Source: Pomacea canaliculata
Lineage: Eukaryota; Mollusca; Gastropoda; Architaenioglossa; Ampullariidae
Direction of reading: 5' to 3'
Assembly (NCBI RefSeq): GCF_003073045.1
Contig: NC_037590.1
Location: 24,206,449-24,270,448, forward strand
Length of the DNA: 64,000 nt
In this document: piece by piece, positions 10,545-23,300 of the stretch
Numbering within the stretch: position 1 is the stretch's first letter
Layout: every line of letters begins with the position of its first letter
Position numbers and translations under genes: made by a program
Notes under the pieces: model-generated
The model's database searches: none
What the model saw: only the letters and a program-made list of their open reading frames with translations
Told to the model about the DNA's origin: nothing

Positions 10545-13227
10545 ACACCATTAAAAGCATGCACCAACAGATTGAAGTAAAATTTTTTCTCATCCCTAGG
10601 CATTATCATCAGACACACCATGAATTTCAGACACGGACCCAGTCTGACGCCTATTGTTCACTTTCCCTCTTTAGAATAAACAACCTAAGCATAAAAGCCA
10701 GGTGTGCTCAAGTGTCACAACTCTCCAGAAAAAAGAGTAACATTTAAATACACCTTCTGTTTACATAGACTACATGCATTACAAGACAGTGTTCCGAATC
10801 AGCTACTATACAATTCACTACAATGTTTAGACATTCACCTGATAATTACATAACTTTGTATTTGTACATGCACACATACACTTACAAGTATACCTTTCTA
10901 GCTTGACGATAATCAGATCATAAAAATAGAAACAGAAATAATGTCATCCTCCTTATTAATTACTCAGACAAAAACAGTGGGAAGACAAAACACAAAAGAA
11001 GCCTACTACCAACTTACTAATGTGGATGCTGTCAACTTTCTGCAGGTTACAGTCAGGTAGAGTTGTTAAAGTACAGGTAAAGAATCCCACAGGCTAGTGT
11101 ATGTAGGGCAGTGAAAGCAGGTGGTTCACCACACTGAGGATGTGGTATGTACCCATTTCTACTGTACAGCTGTTTGGGTGGGCAAAGGAAATTTCTCCAG
11201 CCACAAGCCCAAGCAGGCCTTAAGCCAGTGACCTCCTCAAAAGTAAAAAAAAAATACTAACCAGCTATGAAGCCCTTCCTTCAATTTGTTATGCAATAAT
11301 AATGCACACAAAAAAAACAAAATCACCATTATGTTACCATAATGCAGCAACAGAAATTCTAAAATGTTAGCATTAATACTACATTCCATTCCCACATCAC
11401 TTCTGCGGCTCAACCTACCCCAAGTAGTCATTTTTTCAATAAATATCAACAAAGAATATAGTTTTGGTTAACTTTTGATTGATATAACTTCAATGTCTTT
11501 TCCAATTTACACCCATCAGCAATATATCAAACACACAAATAACTGCCAACATTAAGTTCACAGCATTACAATCCTGAAAACTAAGACTATTAATGCCAGT
11601 ATCACAGACAAAAGATGAACATGATTAAATAGTACATTCAAATGTAGGACAATCATCAGTGGAAAAATTGAGCATGCAATACAATCCTCCACTTCAAACA
11701 AAGAAGAAAATTCTTTAGTATCGTACAAGAATGTAATATCTGGGAAAATCATGAATGATGGGCGATCTGATACAGGGTATTACTGCCAAACATATTTTCA
11801 GATTCATAAAGAATAATTTCTAAAAACAAGCAATCAAAGAACAAGATATTGATTGATTTTATCATTTTTCCTTATTCTGGAAGAAGCGTGGTTCATGCTA
11901 TCTTAGTATTTGTAGTCACAAGTGATTTCTGGCAATATCTCAGCACTAAGGTCAAGCTAACAAAATAAGCTCTAAAAAGAAGTGGACATCTACTTGTAAT
12001 TGTTTGTCGGTCTGCTTTTGTCCTCACTAATGAGTTTTAAGTGTTTGCTACACCCTGCACCCATGTTAAAGTAACCAGAGATGCAAGTGGTTCAGCTAAC
12101 CCAAAAACACACTCTAAAGTCTATACAAAACAAAGACTGGATGTGCTTACTCCATATGAGAACAGTGAGTCAACAGTCAATACGGAGAAGAAAAACTTGG
12201 TTTGAGCATGATAGTGCTGAAAAATGAAGTGTTTATGCTGTCAAAGAAACTCCACCTGGAAACCCCCTTCCCCCGGTAACCTGCCAGTCCCAAGCCTGGA
12301 TGAAGGAGGGTTATGCGTGGGGTTAGCAAAAGAATCCCTGTAAAAGAACCCCTGCTACAGAAACCACAAATACAACTGTGGCCCTATGCTCCACTGAGGG
12401 TGACTAGGAACAAGAAGAATGCTGGCAAAGGATGTTATCACTTCATGCAGATCTATAAATTAGTTGAGGTCCTTTTGGGAAGCATCTGTGGCATATAAAT
12501 TGCAAATCACACACATACGATGCTGAATGAAATGATGACATCCATTTTTTCCTTTTCAGTGTGTGTAGTGCTTTGACTTTCAGGGTGATCTGATGTGTGG
12601 GAAGAAGCAGCTAATTGTTGAAAGATCTCTATATAATGCATTTAAGAGCTTTTAAACAAGACATTCTTATTCTGATGCATTTTCAAAGACACAGTACAGC
12701 AAAAACATTGACAAAAAAATGTCAACGATGAGCTGACACTGTATGCCACAAAGCAATCACCTGCTAATACCAATAATATATTTGTAATGAATTTAAATAA
12801 CAGTTAAGTATAAGCGCTAAAGTCATGCACATTTACAAAATATTGCACATTTATGGAATGTTCTTTTTTAATTTTGATATCGGGGAAAAAAAAAGCAGTG
12901 ATCATATCTTTTAAAAACAATGTTTTCTCTCCACCTAGAAAAATGATTTAAACCCAAACAAGCCCCATTTCCCTCTCAACCTCAATCACAGCCGTCCCTC
13001 TTCTTCATTATTACAAAACTCTGTATTGTCATCTAATCTTTTGAACTTGAAAACCAAAACAGAAATGACAGTCATCTCAGCTGATTTTTTTTTTAGACAC
13101 TTATCCAGAGTTGTTTATGCTGGATTTTGTTCTTTTCCTTTCAGCACAGACTTTAGTGTCTCAAAGCCCTTTCCTATTCTTTTTAAAGATTTTTTATCTT
13201 ATAATCTTTCATTATATACTGTTTAGG
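10545..13227 (-). other. VTI1A 3' untranslated/flanking region
   Basis: No coding exon is seen. The sequence is AT-rich and probably includes the 3' UTR of VTI1A. One LINE-like patch at about 12244-12370 is listed separately. Confidence 0.4.
12244..12370 (+). repeat. possible LINE 5'-region fragment
   Basis: This GC-richer patch, with GGTAACCTGCCAGTCCC and GTGGGGTTAGCA followed by repeated CCCTGTAAAA-type segments, resembles the 5' region that precedes the endonuclease ORF in LINEs of the type seen at 61.6 kb. The resemblance is from memory and weak; it needs an alignment. Confidence 0.3.
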
Positions 13228-16200
13228 TCAGCTCCGGCGAACCATAAAATAAACAGCAACACAGACGGTTATGATAATGATGACACCAATTCCTAACAGC
13301 ATTATGCGGTTCTGTATTATCCTGAAACAAATACCATAATACAGAAGCATTCAATTATATATATACACACACACATATGTAATTCAAGTACTGACGTATA
13401 AAAACACTACAATGGCACAATGTACTCATGATAAAAAAAAAAAGAACTATTTAACTAAAAGTAAAACTGTGAAAAAATTTAAAAGAATTTAAATTATAAA
13501 CTGAATCAATTTTGCCTTTAATGACATGTTGATGTTGACTAACCCAAACTCCCTACAAACTACTTTTCTAAACAAACTTAACAAACAATATACTGTAAAA
13601 TGTCAGAAACCATATTATGGACAATAATGTCTATATATTTAAAGAATTTCAATTTATAATACAAATATTTAATTTATTAAGTTCACTATTATTGAATATT
13701 TAAATAAATTTAAAACAGTGGAAAGGGAGATGAAAGGATAGGGCTGGACATGGGGTCACCTAGAGCGGGTTTCAGCCAGTGGCGGACTCTGGTTGAGGCC
13801 TTATGTGCAACCTGATGCACGAAGAGGAATAGATAGAAATAAATTTAAGCTCAGTGTAAGTAGCTTTAGTTTTTACTAATAGCAACAGTTGTAAAAAGTA
13901 ATGAGAACTAACCTCTTCATCATGCCTGATAATACTCGTGAACTTTTGCCAAGAGTTGTGTCCATATCATGTAACTGAAAATAAGGGAGCAGAAAAATGA
14001 AGAGCACAGGAACAAAGTATCATGCTGATAAGAAGGAAACAGTCAATAGACATAACATTGTTCTGGACATCAGTGATGGACATTTTACATAAAATGAGCA
14101 CCAATGGACCATGCAGTGACAATACTTCATTCATCTCAGTGGAAATTATACACCACTAATACTCATTAATAGAACCCATATAAATGTCTCTAATGATTCA
14201 GCCACTCAAAACCACGAGTGATAACAGACCAGTAACTTGTAGGCTCATCAGACAACAAATAACTGATCACACTCTCACTCTACAAACTGTACAATACAAT
14301 CATTAGGGTAACCATAGGCAACTTTTAATAATAATAATTGTGAGAATTTATATAGTGCATTTCTCTACTGTACAGTTAATGATAATAGGATTTGTACAGA
14401 CCAGGGGTGCCCAACCTAAGGCCCATCGACCACATCCTGCCCGCGAAGGTGTCTCATGTGGCCCGCTCATTTTAAGCAGACACAACATAATTTCATTTTT
14501 TATGTCGTGATTCTGGCAAAACTCCTATGTTCTGGCCCGTGAGATTTTATATCATGTCGAGTGTGGCCCTCAGGCGAGAAAAGGTTGGGTACCACTGGTA
14601 TAGCTCTTTTCCCCATACAGAACATGAAGGAATGCAGAGATAGGAGAGTGGGGGGGGGGAGGACAACAGGATGGACAAGTTAAAGTAGGTGTTTCCAAAA
14701 GATGTTTTAATTTCAGATTTGAAGGCATGTACAGTAGATTCAATGCGCTTTACAAATATTTTTTTATTACAGATTTAAAAAGCTTATAGCTCACATTTAA
14801 ACAGATAAAACATAACAGCAGATATTATTATCAAGAGACAGAAATAGGTCAGAATAAAAGATGCAGACAAACATACACATTAATAATAAGAATAAAGTTG
14901 ATTTATACAGCACTTTAACCCACAATCAAAGGCAGACTCAAAGTGCTTTACAAAAAACACACACACAGAGCTGGTTATTAGAGCAAAGCTTGCACTGAAA
15001 GCCTGGTTAGTGGGGCTAGTCGGGCTGAAAAGGAGAGGTATACCATCAGCATAGATGCTATCTTCAGCTCATCATTTCAGCCTAGCCAAACAGCATTTAA
15101 CACTGAGACCATTGGGAATCAGTTTTAATGCATCCACCCAAGAGATCTATGCATAGCATCTTGAAAATATGCATGCAACTACATGCAGTACCAAGAAAAA
15201 GGCCTATATTAAAAGCATATCAACATTAAACACTGTACTACTTATGACTATCATACAGCTCCACAACTGAAATATTTCTCACCCTGCCTCTTGATCTTTG
15301 GATTGTCTGCCTCTGGTTATGAAGGTCCTCCATGATCTGACCTCCTATTTGTTCTGAGAAAGGGGATGAAAAAAAGGAAGCAATAAATTCATTTAAGGCC
15401 ATGGTGCATATTGACAGAAATGAAATGCTGACAAAAATCACAAAAATATGCATGCAAAAATATTGTTATGAAATATTTTGGTAGATCGCCAGGCTTGACT
15501 TCACTAGTCTATGCTTGACTTCATTTGTTAGTAATTATCCTTTTAAATTTTGGACTAAACTGAAAATTTACACATAATTTTATAAAAAGAAAAGGAGACA
15601 TACACTTAATCTACTTCTATCTGTACACTGATCTTTGCTTCTCTCGTGTAGCAGAATTTTCTTAACTCTGCTAAGTGACCTCAACTTTCAGCTTTCTATA
15701 AGAATCAAGTTGAAAGTTTACCTACAACAGGAAGAATCAGCTCTTTTGTGACTAATAACCCAACATTACTATCAGTGGTACAAAAAAGAAACAAAAAAAA
15801 CCCAACAAAAACACACACACACACACAAAACCACATAATAGGAACATACCCGTTTCTACAGCAATACGATATCCTTGCTCCAACTTGCGTGTACTCCTGT
15901 CTAATCTTTCAGTGTTGTCAAGCAGCCTTGTACGCTTCATTGATAGAATAAACTAAATCACCAACTCACCCAACTTCACAAATCTCACAGAAAAGGCATT
16001 TGCAAACAGTAACCGCTCATGTGTGGATTCTAGGCTAAGCCACCGAGTCCTGCTACCTAACTGAGAATTTTAAAATCACTTTTTAAGTTCCCTAGAACAG
16101 CAAATGACCAAAACCTTAAGATATATAAAAACACAAATGGCACGTTCTGTTATAACTGTTACAATGCTTTTGATAAAAAAAGCACTTTTCATAAGGTGCA

Positions 16201-19200
16201 ACCTGTTAAAGACATGCTAACTATGAGATTTAGAAGAAAAGATGTATTGTACTAAACATTAGGCAGTTTTTGAAAGGACTAAACACACCTGGTCTTCTGA
16301 ATCATGAGTATCATCTCCCAGTAACTCATCACGGTTTGCATCAATACCCAAGCGCGCCCGTTTCTGCAAAATATGATAGCAATTTTCAATGTATCTTTTG
16401 TAAAAATTACATATTAAAATACATTAAAAGGTTTTTCAAGTAAAAAAGTGACATGAATTTTCTTTAACACAATCATGATGAGAGTGCAGTGCTTCTATAA
16501 AATGTACATATACACATAGTATATGTAGTATGTGAATCAATATTAGCCTTTAAATAACAAACTATTTAAAATATGTAAAGCTATGCAAATATCTACCATA
16601 TCTGTCTGTTGCTTATTGAGTTCAACTTTGTAGCTACGAATGCGAGTTTGATATTTTTGTCTTTCTTTTTGGTCTTGCTCCTTAATTTCCAGTTCCATTT
16701 GCTCCAGCTGCAAAAATAATATAGAAACATTCAGCCAACTAATGTGCAAGCCAGTGCAGTAGTTTGAAAAGTTTTACTCTTTGGAATCACACGAAATGCA
16801 AAGATGTATTTGATTATTCTTGAAAACAGAAGTTTCATATATGCAAGAGACAAACAGTTCTGAGAACTTCATAAATAAATAAATGCTGGAGTTATGACTA
16901 TGTTTCTAAGTTGCTGATAATACTAAAAAAAGAGTGTAGTAATTCTTGTTACATGTTATATTTTCTAAGTCATAAATTCATTGATTGAAAGAATCTATAA
17001 CCCTTTCAAGTATGATGCTTTGAAACATTTTGAAGGATTATTCATAAAATGTGTACTATTGATGAATTTAAAGAATATCTCTTCTACAACACAAATATTG
17101 TAATTGGGAACCATATGATTAAGTGATTGGCTGATAGAAGGTATTTATCAAAATAGATTGACAGATACTGGTGATCACTTCATATACCAAAAATTTCAGC
17201 TAAACTTTCCCAACTTGTCACTAAGTTTCTACACTTTGGAGGACTTAAACGCAGTCAAACAGTATCAAAATAAAAAACAAATTAAAATCATAAAGATAAA
17301 CTGTAAGAGGAATAAATTTGTACAATTAACGCTTGAAGACTTGATTCTCTGGCTTTTTAAGGATTACTAAGCGGATTTCTAGTTTTTAAAAAATACTATG
17401 ATACTATGGAAACTTGTATTTAACAAATTCCAAAGACAACAACAAACAATTAAAATGGTTTCAATTAAGAATTCTTTTTTTAGGACTTTACCATCTAACA
17501 GTTATAAAAAAGAGTGTTAGTTTCCCAAATGTTTCATATTGAAGTAGATGATAATTCATTTGTTATGGCATTATCAGTTTGTTAGTCCCCAATTTAAAAA
17601 GATGTCATAGCATGACAAGCAATAATGTAAACTTCTGGCAAATAGTAAAAGTTGGGATGCTCACTATTTTTATCTCCCTTTTACTCTCTTTTCTCCCACC
17701 TGCTATTTCTTTTGTCCACTCGTGCCTCTTCCCACGTGTTGAATGCCTGTGTGTCAAGAATAAGAGGTGATTTTGAATAACAAGTAAAATGTATTGATTG
17801 CAGTAAATAAAGCTGTGTAAAATAATTTATAAGACATGTTAGAACTTAACTAATTACTTTTTAATGTGCAATACTTTTTCTTTACTTACCAGCTCTGACG
17901 CCTCTTCAAACAACTTTTCTGCCTGCCGGACATGGTTTTGCTTTTCGGCTTAAAACAAAAAAAGGTGCATAAAATAAGGTTTAATTTTTAAATTCAAAAT
18001 ATTGTTTAGTGCTAAAAACATGGATGATAGTTGTATTTCTGGTATTTTCATGTTAGGGTAGGATCTGTAAAATTAGGTAAAACAAAATTGTGAGTGGAAC
18101 TTCTAAGGGAAGTATTTTAGGTCCAGTATTGTTCACTGTGTTTATCAATGATTTAGAAGATACATTGTTCAATGCTTGTAAGTTCTTTGCAGATGATAGA
18201 AAAATATATGATACAAATTTAAAGAGTACAATGATTCAAAGTTATACTAATAAACTGCAAGTGGTGTGAAAAATGGAAATTATAATTTAATATATCAAAG
18301 AGCAGATTTATGCATGTAAGTAAAAACAATTCAAGATGCATGTACAAAATAAAAATTAATGAAAATGTTCCAGTAATAGAAACGTGTACTGAAGAGAAAG
18401 ACCTGGGTATTGACTTGCACTTCCAAAGACTGGCAGCCAAGACAAGTCAAGTGGGTGGCATTTAAAGAGGACATTTAAATATTTTGATAGGGAAACATTT
18501 TAACATTTGTACAAAGCACTTGCATGTCCACATTTGGCATAGGCCAATATGATCTGGTGTCTGTTCCTAAAAAGATAATCAATATCTGTGGAAAGTGTAC
18601 AAAGACATGCTACCAGTAGAATGTCTTATTCCAATGATGCCCAACCTACGGCCTGCAGGCCATATCCGGCCTGCAAAACTTCTGCCCACAGTGCAGGAAA
18701 CCAGCATGTTAGTAATAAAAAAAGACCTAAAAAAAACGAAAAAAAGGGAAGAAGAAGTATTTATGCCTACGTAGTGGCGTCTCTCAATCTTTTTTTCAAT
18801 GGACGAACATTTCGATTCAGTGCTCCGACTCCGTCTCTACGATGCAGCCGGACATTCAGAGGTTGGTTTCGGGTAAACAACTTCAAATATCCCACTAATT
18901 ACTACATAATTAATGGTAAGTACCACTTGTTTCTAATAAAAATGGTATCTGCTCTATTTTGTTTCTTTTTTTTTTTTTGTATTTTTGCGGTGAAGCGGCC
19001 CGTGACGCACATGTCGGAAAAGTGTATGGCCCGCAGGCCGAAAAAGGTTGGGCATCACTGTCTTATTCCAATAGAACTTAAGACTCCACTCACTGAACAG
19101 GGAAGGGGAGACCTTTAATTGCCACAAACTATCGTTATGACAAATTCAGAAGGAAAAAGTTTTTATCATACGTATTACTATTTACCACAGATATTATTTT

Positions 19201-20011
19201 TTGCAAAGAGTTGCTACTAATTGGAACTTACTTCTGGCTAACATTAAGCATGCACAAAATCAGAATAGTTATAAATGCTTTCTAGGTTAACATTCCAAAA
19301 TTGATAGATCTATTTTACAGTTTTGATAGATAATGAAATATGCAAATTAAAGTGAATTTATTAGGGCATTAAACAGGCCGCGAGGCTTAGGCGATGATTG
19401 CCAGTCCCTGCTACTATCCACTATTATTTAGTACCAGTCGAAACAAGTGAAAACAAAACTGTATTATTGAATTTGTAACTACTAGTATAACTAGTAACTA
19501 GCAGTTAGTATTTAAACTAGGATATAGATTATTACAATGATAATCGAGAACTGTAATGAGACATTTCTACATCTTCGCTCTACAATTCCTTGCATTATGT
19601 TGTTTATTCACTATTTTAGTCACAACTAATAGTGATAAATACTTGAGTGTGTAGAGCTGCAAATCTGCTCAATAAAACAGGCTGCATTCGCACATCCAGT
19701 CAAAGGCAAACGGCAACTAATCATAAGAGTTCGAACTCATTAGGATTAACACAACAAAGTCTATCAATCGAGTGCTAATAGTACTATTACCGGAGTATTC
19801 ATCTCAAGCGAAGTTCATTAGTTTGTACATGGATAATTCGTTGGGTGGTTGTTCTCGGTCAAGATCGAAATAACACATATCTTAGAACAGTACTCTTATA
19901 AAATAAATATCGCTCACCACCACTTGAATTTGATATTTTTCCGATATGAAATGTTATATCGGCGGTAACAGTGGAATACTGTTGTTCAAAATTTTGTAGC
20001 AGACTTGCCAT
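13228..20011 (-). CDS. VTI1A: VTI1A (vesicle transport v-SNARE, Vti1a), complete
   Basis: Eight coding exons on the minus strand: 19918-20011, 17890-17948, 16597-16707, 16289-16363, 15850-15934, 15283-15353, 13913-13974, 13228-13321 (651 nt, 216 aa; human is about 217 aa). All phases fit. Vti1a is a Qb-SNARE for traffic between Golgi and endosomes. The N-terminal three-helix domain begins MASLLQNFEQQYSTVTADIT and contains LEQMELEIKEQD and YQTRIRSYKVELNK. A linker with NRDELLGDD precedes the SNARE motif, which starts LLDNTERLDRSTRKLEQGY and runs through GKSSRVLSGMMKR. A single C-terminal membrane anchor follows IIQNRIMLLGIG and ends in VRRS. The exon 1 donor could also be three bases upstream. 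Introns carry several repeats. Divergent from RPL34. Confidence 0.97.
13740..13830 (+). repeat. possible LINE C-terminal scrap
   Basis: A plus-strand frame reads QWRTLVEALCAT, like the W-R-x-x-V-x-A-L-C ending of RTE-type LINE ORFs, then stops. It is short and lies between VTI1A exons 7 and 8. Confidence 0.4.
14325..14960. repeat. SINE/LINE-tail-like repeat cluster in a VTI1A intron
   Basis: Stretches at 14328-14365 (TAATAATAATAATT with TTTATATAGTGCATTTCT), 14738-14765 (CAATGCGCTTTACAAATATT) and 14880-14955 (TAATAATAAGAA, CAGCACTTTAACCCACAATC, AAAGTGCTTTACAAAA) are the usual ends of dispersed elements with an ATAATA tail and a GCGCTTTACA box. The exact element limits are unclear. The first is interrupted by the hAT element at 14402. 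Confidence 0.5.
14402..14597. mobile_element. non-autonomous hAT-type element (MITE), about 196 bp
   Basis: Terminal inverted repeats: left CAGGGGTGCCCAACCT; right end, reverse complemented, CAGTGGTACCCAACCTTT. There is no coding capacity. The flanking 8-mers match at only 5 of 8 positions, so it is an older insertion. Confidence 0.75.
15812..15830. repeat. (CA)n microsatellite
   Basis: Uninterrupted CA dinucleotides just 3' of VTI1A exon 5 in the direction of transcription. Confidence 0.9.
18045..19300 (+). mobile_element. degenerate LINE reverse-transcriptase fragment, split by a hAT element
   Basis: Plus-strand frames with stops and shifts encode RT landmarks: GSILGPVLFTVFINDLED, then KFFADD (catalytic Y/FxDD box) and, downstream, a WCLFLKR-like and VQRHAT segment from the region after the RT palm. 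After the hAT insertion the LINE resumes with TNYRYDKFRRKKF. It lies in VTI1A intron 1, antisense to the gene. Confidence 0.8.
18632..19060. mobile_element. non-autonomous hAT-type element, 429 bp, nested in a LINE
   Basis: Left end CAATGATGCCCAACCT and right end (reverse complement) CAGTGATGCCCAACCT form inverted repeats with one mismatch. They are flanked by a perfect 8-bp target duplication TCTTATTC at 18624-18631 and 19061-19068. Subterminal GGCCTGCAGGCC-like palindromes occur on both sides. There is no transposase ORF; a 176-codon frame running through it is fortuitous. Confidence 0.92.
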
Positions 20012-20056
20012 CGTGTATTGATCTGCGCAAACTCAGCGCGTTGACTTCCGGGCAGT
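20012..20056. promoter_or_regulatory. very short bidirectional promoter of VTI1A and RPL34
   Basis: About 45 bp separate the VTI1A start codon from the inferred RPL34 start site. It contains an ETS-like ACTTCCGGG at 20044-20052, and a second TTTCCGG lies just inside RPL34 exon 1. There is no TATA box, as expected for ribosomal protein genes. Confidence 0.65.
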
Positions 20057-20082
20057 CTTTTCGTTTCCGGTAAACTAAGAAG
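20057..20082 (+). promoter_or_regulatory. RPL34 5' UTR exon with TOP-like start
   Basis: CTTTTC after TCCGGGCAGT looks like a 5' terminal oligopyrimidine tract. The exon ends ACTAAGAAG before GTAAGC. The next exon begins exactly at the ATG after CTACTTTCAG, a layout common in ribosomal protein genes. The start site is inferred. Confidence 0.6.
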
Positions 20083-20300
20083 GTAAGCTCAGGGCTGTCT
20101 TAGAATATTCTCTAATCACGTTTAATCACGTTAAATTTCTTCATCTTTATGCTTTTATTGAATTAGATAGCATTTAGATATATGGTAAGTTCAACAAAGT
20201 ATATATTTTGGCAAAATGTTATAGTACACTAGTGTTTACATGGTCGTGAAATCGCATGTATTTTTGCACTTCATGAAGTGTGTTCTGTTTCTACTTTCAG

Positions 20301-23300
20301 ATGGCACAACGGTTGACGCTTCGTAGACGCCTTTCTTACAACACAAAGTCAAACCGCAGACGAGTGTAAGTTGGTATATTAAGCTTTAAATACTACACTG
20401 ATCAATCATGCTATCAATATATATTAAATGCTTTTTAGTGAAGAAATTGCAGTACTATCTATATCTTATCTAGTTATAGTAATAAAGTCATATCAAGGAT
20501 CTGGATTAAAAGAAAATTTGTTACTTTTTTTTTTTTTTAAAAGAGAAAGGATAAGTTTTGTCAGTTCACTTTAAAGTTAGTACTCATCAAACACACGGAA
20601 GTTGGTAGTGGGAGACCCGTGTTTTCATTTGCATTGGCCTTTACTGAAAGACTATCCAGAGTGATTTGTACCTATGGTCACATCATAGATGTTGACAATG
20701 GCTATTGAGTTACAACCCCATTAAAATATAAAATATCCAGATCATATATTGTTTCTTATTACATTGCTCTTTATTACCTGATATAAATTTCATATAGAAA
20801 GTTTATAAATCTGCCACTCGAAATGATAAAATCTTGTTTTCTGTTTCATTGGTGATTCCTGGGATTCAGGTCAAAGACTCCAGGTACAATATTTTTAATC
20901 TTATTGTGAGCAACGTTATTGTTAGAAAGTTGCCATAAATTTCTTCTTATGGATGCTGTATAGCAAAACCCATGAGAGCTTTTAAAAAGTATATATAGCT
21001 AGGGAGATTCTTTATTGCAGAACTTAGAATTTTATAAATTGAAAATGTGATTAAAGTTCGTTAAAGATGTAAATTTTGGCATTACACATGAGTTTATACA
21101 TGATAACTTTGTGTTTCAGGAGGTAAACTTGTGTACCTGTATACTAAGAAGTTGGGTAATACACCTAGATGTGGAGACTGCAAGTTGAAGTTACGAGGTG
21201 TAAGTAAAACTACCTCTCTCCCCCCCTTTTTTTATCATAGTTTTTGCAAACCAGCATGAGTTTAATAGAGATGGGATTTTCTGTCATTAAAATGTTAGTA
21301 GAGTCAATAAGATTTGGTCAAATAAAAGAATGCCTCATTTAATGGGGAAAGAGCAGGGTGGTAGCAGGGGTTCCTGGTGTTCTATGAGGTGGCAACCATA
21401 ATTCATACAAAATCATTGGTCTGATGTCACCTTATGGAAACCTTTATCAGTTTAGTTCAGTACATTGTTTGACTAGAATTGCTCCAAATTACACATTAGA
21501 AATTAGGCCATGGTTGTGGTTACAGGTCCATAAGCATTGACTAATGATTTTAAAGCCACTTTTAATTAGTGAAGACAGAAGGGTTTTTAAAAACTAGAAT
21601 CCGGCTCAGATAAATACCTAATGACTTTACTGAGACCCTCTCCTGACCATAAGCGTGCCTAATGTGCATATTTACTTCGTATGAGTATTTCTGTTTTAGT
21701 GTCTTACATGGGTTTTTGGTTGTTTTAGTTCTAGCTCGTAAAGTGTGAAAAATATAACCACTGCGTAAGGATTAATTTGATATAACTGGATGAATTATTC
21801 AGTCCGTGTTTAAAACATGCTTAGCAATGAGATTTGATTAACTGGGAATTGTCAAAATCCTAAAATGCATGTCTCACGAGACACAATGAAGCAAGGAGTT
21901 GCCATTTTTGTAGTAGCTGTTTTTTTTGGTTTTTTTGTTTTCTTTTACTTGTCAAACTCTCCTCCCGCCCAAACCTATAGCGGTCCGGTGACGCAACGGT
22001 TAGTTCACCACCCAGTTATTACTACCACACATGTTGATGAATGTACATAACTCGAAGCGGGCTTCAAAGTCTGCCATCTTGTTGATTAGTTGGGCATTTC
22101 GGTGCTGATAACCACTTAATTGTTGCAGTTAGCTTTTGACTGTAAATGGTTGATAATTTTGGTTGCTGTTTTGACTTTAGCTGACTGCAGCACGCCCCCT
22201 GGAGCTTTCTGCCATGTCAAAACGCCACAAGCATGTCACAAGAACTTATGGTGGATCACTTTGCCATACATGTGTACGAAGCAGGTATGTGGCTCTTTTT
22301 TATGTCTAATGACACATCTATTGTGCTTTTTTTTTTGAAATCTATCTTCAGCTTCTGGAAAAATTTACTGTCTTGTAAACTGTTGATCAAGTTACAACAA
22401 AATAAATATTGTAGAAAGTCATGGCATGCCGAAATTAGTGCTCTGGTGTAAATATTTTGTTTTACTGCTGCATAACTCCCATGTTTCCCTTAAGTAAATT
22501 ATAGTCTTCAATTGATTTTTGCTCCAAACAAGGTATTATAGCTTGGGGGGGGGGGGGGGGGGCGGTCATTTCATCCCACCAAAGGTCCAGTTCGTCCCAA
22601 GCCCAAAAGGCAATCGATAAAACAAGTAGCTATCAACATCAAATATTTCCAAAAGAGACATGTTCAAACATTCTAGATATGCAAGCTCAGTTGCTTATTT
22701 TAAGCAGAAAAATGCGAAATGTTTAGCCACCATCCTGCTAAACAAAAATGGCCACTTGGCAAGACGCATGCAGAAAATGTATTTTTAACAATGGCAAATA
22801 AACTGATTCCTATTTAAACAGTTTTTTAAATTAAAGATTTTGTTGTGAACTTGTATTTTGACTTTTTTTTTGTTTTGCTTATTATTATTATATGCAGAGC
22901 TTCGCTGATCGGGTACGCATTTAACTCAAAGCACATAATGCTATATTAGTGCACCGAAACCAGTGTCGTCAGTTGTGAAACTAATTAAGTGAAATTGTCG
23001 CTAAATTTATTCACATGGCTCTGTTTAAAATAGGCAGCTGAGCTTGCGTATCGATAGTTCGAACAATGTATATCAGTGATTAATTGCCTTTTTTGGGCTT
23101 CTGGCAAAGTGACCTATGGCCTATTTTCAGGGAGATGTACCAGGCAAAGAAAGCTGTTTTAGCCTGCTCAGTTTGTATTTTCTTAGTATTAGTCTTAATT
23201 TAAACCAGTTATAAGATGGGATGATACTTGTTTCTCCACAAATTGCATTTTTACATTTACTGTGATTACAAAGTAGGATGACCTGTTGGTGTGTTTCAGA

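Noticed and set aside
18588..19118. 176-codon plus-strand frame
   Set aside because: It runs through a LINE fragment and a hAT element; its middle is repeat-derived, so it is not a gene.
21983..22045. tRNA A-box-like GGTGACGCAACGGTTAG in an RPL34 intron
   Set aside because: No B box at the proper distance and no cloverleaf; too weak for a tRNA or SINE call.
22030..22110. Possible box C/D snoRNA in an RPL34 intron (TTGATGA ... CTGA)
   Set aside because: The C box has the wrong first base and no terminal stem is evident.
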